The notes beneath the pieces were generated by a model that was not told the DNA's origin, made no database searches, and worked only from the letters and a program-made list of their open reading frames with translations. Made by a program: the position numbers and the translations under genes. Of a DNA stretch of 64,000 nucleotides, positions 1 through 7,766 are shown piece by piece (within the stretch, counting starts at the first letter, position 1; each line of letters starts with the position of its first letter). The stretch lies in the NCBI RefSeq assembly GCF_903944925.1, contig NZ_CAJATU010000199.1, forward strand, positions 124,001 to 188,000, in the 5' to 3' direction. Source of the stretch: an uncultured Rhodopila sp. (GTDB lineage Bacteria; Pseudomonadota; Alphaproteobacteria; Acetobacterales; Acetobacteraceae).

Positions 1-63
1 AAAGTTTACCTCCACGCGGCTTTGCCTATAGTGCGGCCGGACCTGAACTTAGGAGGCCATTTC

Positions 64-1356
64 GTGACCAGCAAACACCCCGAGACGCTCGCCTTGCACG
101 CCGGCTGGCGCCGCGACAGCGCCACCAATGCCGTTGCGGTGCCAATCTACCAGACCACGTCGTATCAGTTCGACAGCGCCGAGCATGCGGCCAACCTGTT
201 CGGGCTGAAGGAACTGGGCAACATCTACACCCGCATCATGAACCCGACCAACGACGTGCTGGAGAAGCGGCTGGCGGCGATCGAGGGCGGCGTGGCGGCG
301 CTGGCGGTGGGGTCCGGCCAGGCGGCGTCGGCTTACTCCTTGCAGAACCTCGCCCGTGTCGGCGACAATGTCGTCAGCTCAACCGATCTGTATGGCGGCA
401 CCTGGAACCTGTTCGCGAACACGCTGAAGGACCAGGGCATCGAGGTCCGCTTCGTCGACCCGGCAGATCCCGAAGCGTTTGCCCGCGCCACCGATAGCCG
501 CACCCGGGCGTATTATGCGGAGACGCTGCCGAACCCGAAGCTGATCCCCTTCCCGATCGCCGAGGTCGCCGCCATCGGCCGGGGCTTCGGCATCCCGCTG
601 ATCGTCGACAACACCGCCGCGCCGATACTGGTGCGCCCGTTCGATCACGGCGCCGCGGTCGTAGTCTACTCCACTACCAAGTATATCGGCGGCCATGGCA
701 CCTCCATCGGCGGCGTCATCATCGATGGCGGCAACTTCGACTGGGAAGCCTTTCCGGAGCGCCAGCCGGCGCTGAACACGCCGGACCCTTCGTATCACGG
801 TGCGGTCTGGTCGCAGGCGGTCAAGCCGCTCGGGCCAATCGCCTACGTGCTGAAGGCGCGGGTTACGCTGTTGCGCGATCTTGGCGCGGCGCTGGCCCCG
901 TTGAACGCGTTCCTGTTCCTGCAAGGGCTGGAGACGCTGGCGCTGCGCATCCGAGAGCACAGCCGCAACGCCCTGGCGGTCGCCAACTTCCTGGCCGAGC
1001 GCAAGGAGGTGACGCGGGTGATCCATCCGGCCTACCACACCGGCATCGGCGCCGAACGGACCGCCAAATACCTAACCCGCGGGCAGGGTGGCCTCGTCGG
1101 CTTTGAGTTGGCGGGCGGCGCTGATGCCGGACGGCGTTTCATCGACGCGCTGGAGCTGTTCTACCACGTCGCCAATATCGGCGATGCGCGCAGCCTGGCG
1201 ATCCATCCGGCCAGCACCACGCACTCGCAGTTGACCGAGTCCGAACAGGCCGCGACCGGCGTCACCCCTGGCTATGTGCGCCTGTCCGTCGGGCTGGAAC
1301 ATATCGACGACATCCTGGGCGACCTGTCGCACGCTTTGGACGCCGCGAAGGCATGA
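64..1356 (+). CDS. metY: O-acetylhomoserine aminocarboxypropyltransferase / Cys-Met metabolism PLP enzyme
   Basis: Cytosolic PLP enzyme of the Cys/Met metabolism family, expected to condense O-acetylhomoserine with sulfide (or methanethiol) to give homocysteine (or methionine). The 430-residue length is normal for MetY. The PLP lysine is K206 in the motif YSTTKYIGGHG; N-terminal HAGWRRD and the YTRIMNPTNDVLE segment are typical of the MetY branch. The start is the GTG at 64, because a perfect AGGAGG lies at 51-56 with a 7-base gap; an upstream TTG at 22 in the same frame has no such site. CCTCC at 9-13 could pair with the GGAGG, so the leader may be structured. The stop overlaps the next start (ATGA), so it is translationally coupled to the SDR gene. 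Function is known for the family; the acyl-homoserine substrate is inferred. Confidence 0.9.
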   Translation: MTSKHPETLALHAGWRRDSATNAVAVPIYQTTSYQFDSAEHAANLFGLKELGNIYTRIMNPTNDVLEKRLAAIEGGVAALAVGSGQAASAYSLQNLARVGDNVVSSTDLYGGTWNLFANTLKDQGIEVRFVDPADPEAFARATDSRTRAYYAETLPNPKLIPFPIAEVAAIGRGFGIPLIVDNTAAPILVRPFDHGAAVVVYSTTKYIGGHGTSIGGVIIDGGNFDWEAFPERQPALNTPDPSYHGAVWSQAVKPLGPIAYVLKARVTLLRDLGAALAPLNAFLFLQGLETLALRIREHSRNALAVANFLAERKEVTRVIHPAYHTGIGAERTAKYLTRGQGGLVGFELAGGADAGRRFIDALELFYHVANIGDARSLAIHPASTTHSQLTESEQAATGVTPGYVRLSVGLEHIDDILGDLSHALDAAKA

Positions 1357-2057
1357 CGGCCCGCGTCGCCCTGGTCACGGGTGGCGCGCACGGCATAGGG
1401 GCCGGCATCGCCACGCGCCTGTCGCAGGACGGCTGGCGCGTGGTGGTGGCGGACCGCGACCCCGCCGGTTCGGCTCCGGCGGGCGGACGCTACGTTGTCG
1501 GCGATGTCGGCGACGAAGCATCGGTCGCGGCGCTGCTCCGGTCGATTGAAACGACGGAACAGCGGCTGGATGCGCTGATCTGCAACGCCGGATTCATGAT
1601 CCGCAAGCCGCTCGCGAAATTGTCGCTGGCGGAATGGACTTCGGTGCTGACGACCAACCTGACCAGCACCTTCCTGCTGGTCCGCGCGGCGGAGGCCCTG
1701 TTGCGCGCCGCGAAGGGCGCAGTCATCACCATCGCCTCGTCGCGCGCCCGGATGTCGGAACCGGATACGGAGTCCTATTCGGCGTCCAAGGGCGGGCTGG
1801 TGGCGCTGACCCATGCGCTGGCGATCAGCCTCGGCCCGGACGTGCGAATCAACTGCATCAGCCCCGGCTGGATTGCGACCAAGGGGCCGGCGCCGACGCC
1901 GGAGGAGCACGCGTTTCACCCGGCGGGCCGGGTCGGACAGCCGGACGACATCGCCGCACTCGCCGCCTTCCTGGCGGGACCCGAAAGCGGGTTCATCACC
2001 GGCGCGGAGTTCGTGGTGGATGGCGGCGTGACGCGAAAGATGATCTATCCGGAGTAG
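1353..2057 (+). CDS. SDR family oxidoreductase
   Basis: Classical short-chain dehydrogenase/reductase of 234 residues. The nucleotide-binding motif TGGAHGIGAG is at residues 9-18, the structural NAG motif is in the middle, and the catalytic Ser-Tyr-Lys set is visible as SSR followed by YSASK. The C-terminal GAEFVVDGGVTRKM tail is typical of the family. An acidic residue after beta-2 (VVADRD) suggests NAD(H) preference. It starts within the metY stop codon (ATGA), so the two are probably one transcript, and a LysR gene follows 30 bases later. The substrate cannot be read from the sequence. Confidence 0.88.
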   Translation: MTARVALVTGGAHGIGAGIATRLSQDGWRVVVADRDPAGSAPAGGRYVVGDVGDEASVAALLRSIETTEQRLDALICNAGFMIRKPLAKLSLAEWTSVLTTNLTSTFLLVRAAEALLRAAKGAVITIASSRARMSEPDTESYSASKGGLVALTHALAISLGPDVRINCISPGWIATKGPAPTPEEHAFHPAGRVGQPDDIAALAAFLAGPESGFITGAEFVVDGGVTRKMIYPE

Positions 2058-2087
2058 CGGCAAGCCTTTCTCGGCATAGGTGGTCAC

Positions 2088-2975
2088 ATGGACGCGTCGG
2101 ATCTTCGCCTGATGGAGGCGATCGCTCGCCACGGCAGCATGAACCGGGCGGCCGTGGAGCTGAACACCGTGCAGTCCAACGTCACGGCGCGCCTCCGTGC
2201 GCTTGAAGATCACATCGGCGTTCCGCTCTTCGAACGCCATAGCCGCGGCGTCACCCTCACGGCAGCCGGTCGCCGCCTGCTGCCTTACGCGGCGCGCATC
2301 GGCCAGTTGCTGCAGGAAGCGCGGAGCGCAGCTCGCGACGATGGCACGCCCCAGGGTCAGCTCACCATCGGTACGCTGGAAACAACCGCCGCGCTGCGAC
2401 TGCCGCCGATCCTGTCGGCTTACGCAGGGGCTTATCCGAATGTCAGCCTGATTGTGACGACCGGGACGACCTGCAGCCTCATTGCCGACGTTGTCGACAA
2501 TCGGCTGGACGGCGCGTTCGTGGCCGGGCCGATCCTGCACGGCGACCTGGTGACCGAAGCCGTCTTCCGGGAGGAGCTGGTGTTGATCACCGCAACTTCA
2601 GTTCGCACGCTCGCGGAGCTCGACGGCATCCGCGACCTGAAGACCATCGTGTTCCGGATCGGATGCTCGTATCGCCAACGGCTCGACGCGTTCCTGGCGG
2701 AGCGCGGGCTGAAGACTGCGCGGCCTCTGGAATTCGGCTCGCTGGACGCCATTCTGGGCTGCGTCGCTGCCGGCGTTGGCGTGACATTGCTGCCCAAAGC
2801 CGTCGCCGCGACGGCGAGGCGCGAAGGCCGCGTCACGGTTCATGCGTTGCCGCCCGATCTGGCGGACGTCGAAACGGTCTTCGCCAGGCGCGGCGACTCA
2901 TACGAGACGAGTGCGCTGGCTGCGTTCCTGTCGATTGCACGCCCGTCGCCGGCAAGGTCCGTAGCCGCCGAGTAG
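2088..2975 (+). CDS. LysR family transcriptional regulator
   Basis: LysR-type regulator, 295 residues, normal length. The N-terminal winged HTH (about residues 1-60) shows the family pattern, with MEAIARHGSMNRAAVELN and ALEDHIGVPLFERHSRG. The rest is a periplasmic-binding-protein-like effector domain (about 88-285). It lies in the same direction as metY-SDR with a 30-base gap, an arrangement unlike the usual divergent LysR/target pair, so the controlled gene could be either the upstream pair or the MFS exporter downstream. The effector is unknown. Confidence 0.9.
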   Translation: MDASDLRLMEAIARHGSMNRAAVELNTVQSNVTARLRALEDHIGVPLFERHSRGVTLTAAGRRLLPYAARIGQLLQEARSAARDDGTPQGQLTIGTLETTAALRLPPILSAYAGAYPNVSLIVTTGTTCSLIADVVDNRLDGAFVAGPILHGDLVTEAVFREELVLITATSVRTLAELDGIRDLKTIVFRIGCSYRQRLDAFLAERGLKTARPLEFGSLDAILGCVAAGVGVTLLPKAVAATARREGRVTVHALPPDLADVETVFARRGDSYETSALAAFLSIARPSPARSVAAE

Positions 2976-3038
2976 CGCCTCGCTATCACCGGGAATGATA
3001 ACCGTACTCAGAACAAACCGTTACCGCGGATAGCCGCC

Positions 3039-3072
3039 CCACCCTACCTGTCTCCCGTGACAGGGAGGGTGG
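3039..3072 (+). promoter_or_regulatory. strong hairpin next to the ribosome-binding site of the MFS gene
   Basis: CCACCCT-A-CCTGTC pairs with GACAGG-G-AGGGTGG around a 6-base loop (TCCCGT), a 13-bp stem with one internal mismatch. The 3' arm runs into the GGAG at 3071-3074 that serves the ATG at 3079, so folding would sequester the ribosome-binding site. It has no T-run, so it is not a classical terminator. It could be a translational control element, a dyad operator, or a copy of a dispersed palindromic repeat; the sequence alone does not decide. Confidence 0.55.
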
Positions 3073-3078
3073 AGACCA

Positions 3079-4311
3079 ATGCAACGCGTCGCGGTGATTC
3101 ATCGCAAGCAGACCGGCATCGAACGTTCGAGCCCTTGGCGGGCCACGCTCTCCGGCTCTTGCGGCAGTCTGGTCGGCATTGGCCTGGCGCGCTTCGCCTA
3201 TACGCCGCTGCTGCCGGCGATCGTCAGCGCAGGCTGGTTCGCCCGGGCCGATGCCGCCTATCTCGGGGCGGCCAATCTCGCCGGGTATCTGGTCGGCGCG
3301 CTGCTGGCCCGGCCGATGGCGGCGCGGGCTGCGGTGCCGCTGGTGCCTCGCGCGATGATGCTGCTGGCCACGGCGGCGTTCTTTGCCTGCGCATATCCGC
3401 TGTCGTTGCCGTGGTTCTTCCTGTGGCGTTTTGCCGCCGGGATGGCCGGTGGGGCGCTCATGGTGCTGGCAGCGCCGACTGTGCTGCCGCACGTTGCTCA
3501 GGCGCGCCGCGGATTGGCGAGCGGCGCGATTTTCGCCGGCGTCGGATTGGGCATCGCCGCATCCGGCACCTTGGTTCCCTTGCTGCTGCAGCAGGGACTT
3601 CGCCAGGCGTGGTTCGGCCTGGGCATACTCTCGCTGGTCCTGACCGCCATAGCGTGGACCGGGTGGCCGAGCCACCGGGCTGCGACGCTGCAGAAGCATG
3701 CCGAGCATCATCCGCCGCGTCCCGTATGGCTGCTGCGGACGCTGTATGCCCAGTATGGGCTGAATGCGGCCGGTCTCGTGCCCCACATGATCTTCCTGGT
3801 CGATTTCGTGGCGCGAGACCTCGGACAAGGGCTGGATGCAGGCGCGCGTTACTGGGTGCTGTTCGGCCTTGGCGCAATCGTCGGGCCGATTGTAACCGGG
3901 CATGTCGCCGACAAAGCCGGGTTCGGAGCGACCTTGCGGCTGGCCTATCTGATCGAGGCGGCAGCCGTTGCCTTGCCGTTGCTTGGGCTAGGCTCGGAGG
4001 GGCTGATCGTGTCGAGCATCGTCGTCGGGGCATTCACGCGAGGAATCGTCCCGCTCGTTCTGGGCCGGGTGCACGAACTCTTGCCACACGATGCCGATGC
4101 CCGGGAAGCCGCGTGGAGCTCCGCGACAACCAGCTTCGCCGTGGCCCAGGCCGCCAGTGCCTATGGCTTGTCCTTTGTCTTTGCGCAGACCGATGGCGAC
4201 GATCGCCTGCTGTTCATGTTCGGCGCCGCGGCGCTGGGCCTGGCTCTCGCCGTCGACCTGATAACCGCTGCAACCGTCAGCCGAGGCAGCCGGCGGCGGG
4301 CAACTGATTGA
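3079..4311 (+). CDS. YbfB/YjiJ family MFS transporter
   Basis: Major facilitator superfamily inner-membrane transporter of 410 residues with about 12 hydrophobic segments. The opening (SGSCGSLVGIGLARFAYTPL) is the hallmark of the YbfB/YjiJ subgroup, whose members are putative exporters or sugar/organic-acid carriers of mostly unknown substrate. ATG 3079 is preceded by GGAG, but that site is partly inside a strong hairpin. The gene is followed 38 bases later by an SDR with its own AAGGAG, possibly one transcript. A second, longer reading frame overlaps on the same strand but lacks membrane character and is a shadow. Confidence 0.85.
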   Translation: MQRVAVIHRKQTGIERSSPWRATLSGSCGSLVGIGLARFAYTPLLPAIVSAGWFARADAAYLGAANLAGYLVGALLARPMAARAAVPLVPRAMMLLATAAFFACAYPLSLPWFFLWRFAAGMAGGALMVLAAPTVLPHVAQARRGLASGAIFAGVGLGIAASGTLVPLLLQQGLRQAWFGLGILSLVLTAIAWTGWPSHRAATLQKHAEHHPPRPVWLLRTLYAQYGLNAAGLVPHMIFLVDFVARDLGQGLDAGARYWVLFGLGAIVGPIVTGHVADKAGFGATLRLAYLIEAAAVALPLLGLGSEGLIVSSIVVGAFTRGIVPLVLGRVHELLPHDADAREAAWSSATTSFAVAQAASAYGLSFVFAQTDGDDRLLFMFGAAALGLALAVDLITAATVSRGSRRRATD

Positions 4312-4349
4312 ACCGTTCCACGACCACCTGAGCACAAAGGAGAATTTCG

Positions 4350-5060
4350 ATGAGTACAGAGCAGAAAGTTGCGGTCATCACCGGCGCGTCGCAAGGCATC
4401 GGCGCGGCTCTCGTCAGGGCCTATCGGGATCGCGGCTATCGCGTCGTGGCGGTCGCGCGCTCGATCAAGCCGGCGGACGACGATGGCATCCTGACGGTGG
4501 CCGGCGATGTCGCCGACCGCGGGACTGCCGAACGGGCGATCTCCGCGGGGGTGGCGCGGTTCGGGCGGATCGATACGCTTGTGAACAATGCCGGCATTTT
4601 TCTTGCCAAGCCGTTCACCCGGTACACCGAAGCCGACTATGCAGCGATCCTGGGAGTCAACCTCGCCGGGTTCTTCCATATGACCCAGCTCGCGGTGGCC
4701 GAGATGGAGAAGCGGGGCGGCGGCCATATCGTGCAAATAACGACCAGCCTGGTTGACCATGCGAACTCGAACGTTCCATCCGTGCTGGCATCGTTGACGA
4801 AGGGCGGCCTGAACGCGGCCACCAGGTCGCTTGCGATCGAGTATGCGAAGCGCGGGATCCGGGTGAATGCAGTCGCCCCGGGCGTCATCAAGACCCCGAT
4901 GCACCCGGAAGAAACCTATGCCCAGCTCGACGCGCTGCATCCTCTCGGGCATATGGGCGCCACGTCAGACATCGTCGAGGCGATCCTGTATCTCGAGACC
5001 GCGGGTTTCGTGACCGGCGAAATCCTGCATGTGGACGGCGGCCAGAGCGCCGGCCACTGA
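4350..5060 (+). CDS. SDR family oxidoreductase
   Basis: Short-chain dehydrogenase of 236 residues. TGASQGIGAALV is the dinucleotide loop at the N-terminus; NNAGIFL and a catalytic Ser (ITTSLVDHANS region) are present. The position of the usual Tyr-x-x-x-Lys reads SVLASLTKGG, so the catalytic tyrosine appears to be replaced while the lysine is kept; this weakens a simple reductase assignment. VNAVAPGVIKTPMH and HVDGGQSAGH complete the fold. A good AAGGAG precedes ATG 4350. It is unrelated at close range to the SDR at 1353. Substrate unknown. Confidence 0.85.
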   Translation: MSTEQKVAVITGASQGIGAALVRAYRDRGYRVVAVARSIKPADDDGILTVAGDVADRGTAERAISAGVARFGRIDTLVNNAGIFLAKPFTRYTEADYAAILGVNLAGFFHMTQLAVAEMEKRGGGHIVQITTSLVDHANSNVPSVLASLTKGGLNAATRSLAIEYAKRGIRVNAVAPGVIKTPMHPEETYAQLDALHPLGHMGATSDIVEAILYLETAGFVTGEILHVDGGQSAGH

Positions 5061-5206
5061 AGCCGATCGGCCGGGCGCGGCCGGCGCGCTGATGGCTTGC
5101 GGCCGGTGGGCGCACAGGAAGATTTCATCTGTCCTGTCGCGGCCGGCGACTGTTGTCAGGCGGCAAGATATGTGAGGCTGCGCCTGCGATTTCAGGAGAT
5201 ATCCTC

Positions 5207-5665
5207 ATGCGCGGGAAAATCCGCCGGTCCGGATTGGTTGCACTGCTGGCGCTGCTTCCCGGCGCGGTGTTGGCCGCGGCATCGCAGACGGAGGCGACGG
5301 ATGCCTGGACAACGGCCGGGGGCGTCGGCGGCGGCGAAGCGCTTCTCTACATGACGGTGACGAATCACGGCGGCACGCCGGATGCGCTGACACGGGTGCG
5401 CTGCCCGGTCGCCTGGGCCTCCGAGCCGCGCACGACCGACCGCGGCGAGGGCGGGCTCAGCAGCCGGGCGGTGAAGTCGATCGCGATTCCGCCGAACGCG
5501 ACCGTCAGGCTGGAGCCTGGCGGGTTGCACGTCGCTTTGCTGCAATTGAAGGAGCCGCTGCAGGCAGGCCAGACGTTTACCTGCGCCGTGACCTTTGCCG
5601 GGGGACCGGAAGACGTGGCGGTCCGCGTGAACCCGGCCGGCAAGACGCCGGGCGACAACAAGTAG
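5207..5665 (+). CDS. PCu(A)C-like copper chaperone homologue with degenerate metal site
   Basis: Exported protein of 152 residues; an N-terminal signal peptide ends near LPGAVLAAASQ. The body resembles the periplasmic copper chaperone PCu(A)C/DUF461 fold: LYMTVTNHGG, IAIPPNATVRLEPGGLHVALLQLKEPL and TFTCAVTFAGG follow the family order. The family binds Cu(I) through a His-Met pair and an H-x-M motif; here the first pair is absent and H-x-M reads HVALL, so only one of the usual ligands remains. The start at 5207 has AGGAG upstream (5194-5198) and gives a clean signal peptide. Either a divergent family member with another role or one losing metal binding. Confidence 0.7.
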   Translation: MRGKIRRSGLVALLALLPGAVLAAASQTEATDAWTTAGGVGGGEALLYMTVTNHGGTPDALTRVRCPVAWASEPRTTDRGEGGLSSRAVKSIAIPPNATVRLEPGGLHVALLQLKEPLQAGQTFTCAVTFAGGPEDVAVRVNPAGKTPGDNK

Positions 5666-5694
5666 CCGTCCCACGGAGGTTCCGTCGGGACGGC
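5665..5694 (+). terminator. intrinsic terminator-like hairpin
   Basis: GCCGTCCC-ACGGA pairs with TCCGT-C-GGGACGGC around a 3-base loop, giving a 13-bp GC-rich stem that begins at the stop codon of the copper-chaperone-like gene and is followed by CTCTTC. The trailing T content is modest, so it is a good hairpin but an imperfect terminator. Confidence 0.6.
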
Positions 5695-5713
5695 CTCTTC
5701 AGTTCAGGGGGCG

Positions 5714-6173
5714 TTACGGATGAACCGGCATGCAGCGCATGGCTGCAAGCAGGATACCGACGCCAACGACCGCGATGCTGCCGAGCTGATGACCAGGTCA
5801 CGCAGAAGCAGCTCGATGTCCGATTTCAACTCGGATCGCAAGCTGGCGGTGTCCCCTTTGAGTCAGTGCGCAAGCCAGTGATGTCGGCTTTTAGTTCGGT
5901 TCGCAGCGCGCCGATTTCGGTTTTGAGTTCGGTGCGCAACGCGGCGATGTCCCCCTTAACCTCGCTGCGCAATACCTCGATTTCGCTTCGGAGGTCCTTG
6001 CCCAGACTGCCGATAGCCGTATGCGTGCCCGCGATATGTGTCTTTGTCGCCAGTTCCGCTCCGGTCATGGCCTCCGCCAGGGCCTCGGCCGTGCCGGCGG
6101 CGGGGCCGGGCGCCATGCCCGAAGCCTCCAGCTTGCGGGCAAACTTCAGTGTGTCGAAGGGTACCGCGTTCAT
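5714..6173 (-). pseudogene. DUF1640-like coiled-coil membrane-anchored protein, two frameshifts
   Basis: The open part (115 residues, ATG at 6173) starts MNAVPFDTLKFARKLE and runs into an 11-residue repeat (LRSEVKGDIAA, LRTELKTEIGA, LRTELKADITG), a coiled coil typical of the DUF1640/CCDC90-like family. The frame then ends in PPACDPS. Restoring one base near 5862 continues the repeat exactly (LKGDTAS, LRSELKSDIEL, then LLRDL), and a second shift near 5800 opens GSIAVVGVGILLAAMR, the C-terminal membrane helix expected for the family, stopping at 5714. So the gene most likely decayed by two small indels, or carries two sequencing errors. It sits between the copper-chaperone-like gene and frmA. 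Confidence 0.75.
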
Positions 6174-6245
6174 AGACTCCAGCCTATCCGTGCGAGACCG
6201 GTTCCGTCCGGCACGGACAGGTTGACAATACGTTAACGACCTCGG

Positions 6246-7355
6246 TCAGAACACCACGACTGACCGGATCGACTCGCCGCGGCGCATCAGTTCGAAGCCC
6301 TCGTTGATCTGCTCGAACGGCAATACATGGGTGATCAGGTCATCGATGTTGATCTTCTTGTCCATGTACCAGTCGACGATGCGCGGCACGTCGGTCCGGC
6401 CCCTTGCCCCGCCGAACGCGGTGCCCATCCAGATGCGGCCGGTGACGAGCTGAAACGGGCGCGTCGAGATCTCCTGCCCCGCCCCGGCCACGCCGATGAT
6501 GATCGACTTGCCCCAGCCGCGATGCGCGCATTCCAGCGCCTGGCGCATCACCTTGGTGTTGCCGATGCACTCGAAGGTGTAGTCGGCGCCGCCCTTGGTC
6601 AGGTCCACCAGGTACGGGACCAGGTCGCCCTGCACCTCGGACGGGTTGACGAAGTCGGTCATGCCGAACTTCTCCGCCATCGGCTTGCGGGCGGGGTTGA
6701 GGTCGACACCGACGATCTGTTCGGCCCCGACCATGCGCAGGCCCTGGATGACGTTCAGGCCGATTCCGCCGAGGCCGAAGACGATGCCGCGACAGCCGAC
6801 CTCGGCTTTGGCGGTGTTGATGACGGCGCCGATGCCGGTGGTGACGCCGCAGCCGATGTAGCAGACTTTGTCGAATGGCGCGTCGGGGCGGATTTTCGCC
6901 AATGCGATCTCCGGCAGGACGGTGAAGTTGGCGAAGGTCGAGGTGCCCATGTAGTGGTAAATCGGCTGGCCTTCGCACGAAAACCGGCTGCTGCCGTCGG
7001 GCATCACGCCCTTGCCCTGGGTGGCGCGGATCGACACGCACAGATTGGTCTTGCGCGACAGGCAGTATTCGCACTGCCGGCACTCGGGCGTGTACAATGG
7101 AATGACGTGATCGCCCTTCTTCAGGCTGGTGACGTTCTTGCCGACATCGACGACGACGCCGGCGCCCTCATGGCCGAGAATGGACGGGAAGATGCCCTCG
7201 GAGTCCTGGCCGGAGAGGGTATACTCGTCGGTGTGGCAGATGCCGGTTGCCTTGATCTCGACCAGCACCTCGCCTTCGCGCGGCCCTTCCAGATCGACTG
7301 TTTCCAGGCTGAGCGTCTTGCCGGCCTGGCGAGCTACCGCCGCGCGCACTTTCAT
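6246..7355 (-). CDS. frmA: S-(hydroxymethyl)glutathione dehydrogenase / class III alcohol dehydrogenase
   Basis: Zinc-dependent class III alcohol dehydrogenase of 369 residues, full length. It oxidises S-hydroxymethylglutathione to S-formylglutathione in formaldehyde detoxification and can reduce S-nitrosoglutathione. Catalytic zinc ligands are in TGICHTDEY and GHEGAGVV; the four structural-zinc cysteines are in CRQCEYCLSRKTNLC; the NAD loop is GLGGIGLNVIQG. GGGAG upstream of ATG 7355 supports the start. No S-formylglutathione hydrolase or FrmR regulator is adjacent in this window. Confidence 0.95.
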   Translation of the reverse strand: MKVRAAVARQAGKTLSLETVDLEGPREGEVLVEIKATGICHTDEYTLSGQDSEGIFPSILGHEGAGVVVDVGKNVTSLKKGDHVIPLYTPECRQCEYCLSRKTNLCVSIRATQGKGVMPDGSSRFSCEGQPIYHYMGTSTFANFTVLPEIALAKIRPDAPFDKVCYIGCGVTTGIGAVINTAKAEVGCRGIVFGLGGIGLNVIQGLRMVGAEQIVGVDLNPARKPMAEKFGMTDFVNPSEVQGDLVPYLVDLTKGGADYTFECIGNTKVMRQALECAHRGWGKSIIIGVAGAGQEISTRPFQLVTGRIWMGTAFGGARGRTDVPRIVDWYMDKKINIDDLITHVLPFEQINEGFELMRRGESIRSVVVF

Positions 7356-7766
7356 GTCTGTTCTCCCATCTATACATCCGGCTTATCAGGCGATTCGGTC
7401 AGCGGCAATGCGAACGTACTCCCGCGCGACCAATGCCGGTGCGCTCAAACCTAGGTCGGAGGCGCGATCTTAACCGTACATTAATCTATATGCGTTAGTG
7501 GGGTTGAAAGACAGCTTTCCCGCAGTGAGCGACACACATGTCAAGCAGCCCGAGGTTTCTACCAGCGCTACCGGATATAAGGCGCGATTCCTTTGTCGGG
7601 CTGTCGCCGTGTTCATGATCGGTGAACCGATTACCCGTCCAATGCCCTTCGGGCGAGGCAGCGGTTGGATCAGGTTTCGGCGATCCTCTGGCAACGCGCC
7701 TACCGCAAGGGCAGGCACGCCGGGCCGAACCCCGCGCCGGGGTAAGATGCGCCAAGCTGAACCGGC
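7356..7766. other. intergenic region between divergent frmA and the REC-EAL gene
   Basis: No convincing gene; the short frames present have no recognisable protein character. It must hold the promoters of the two divergent genes. The part nearest frmA (about 7470-7500) is AT-richer. A short perfect hairpin ACCCCG-CGC-CGGGGT is at 7729-7743, 23 bases upstream of the REC-EAL start. I see no certain promoter. Confidence 0.6.

Noticed and set aside
1-63. Possible SAM-II or other SAM-type riboswitch before metY
   Set aside because: Such elements are common upstream of metY-type genes, but the pseudoknot-forming conserved bases are not present; only a short CCTCC/GGAGG pairing is visible and the window starts too close to judge.
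1272-2540. 422-codon minus-strand frame across metY, SDR and LysR genes
   Set aside because: Overlaps three convincing genes on the plus strand and shows no protein family features.
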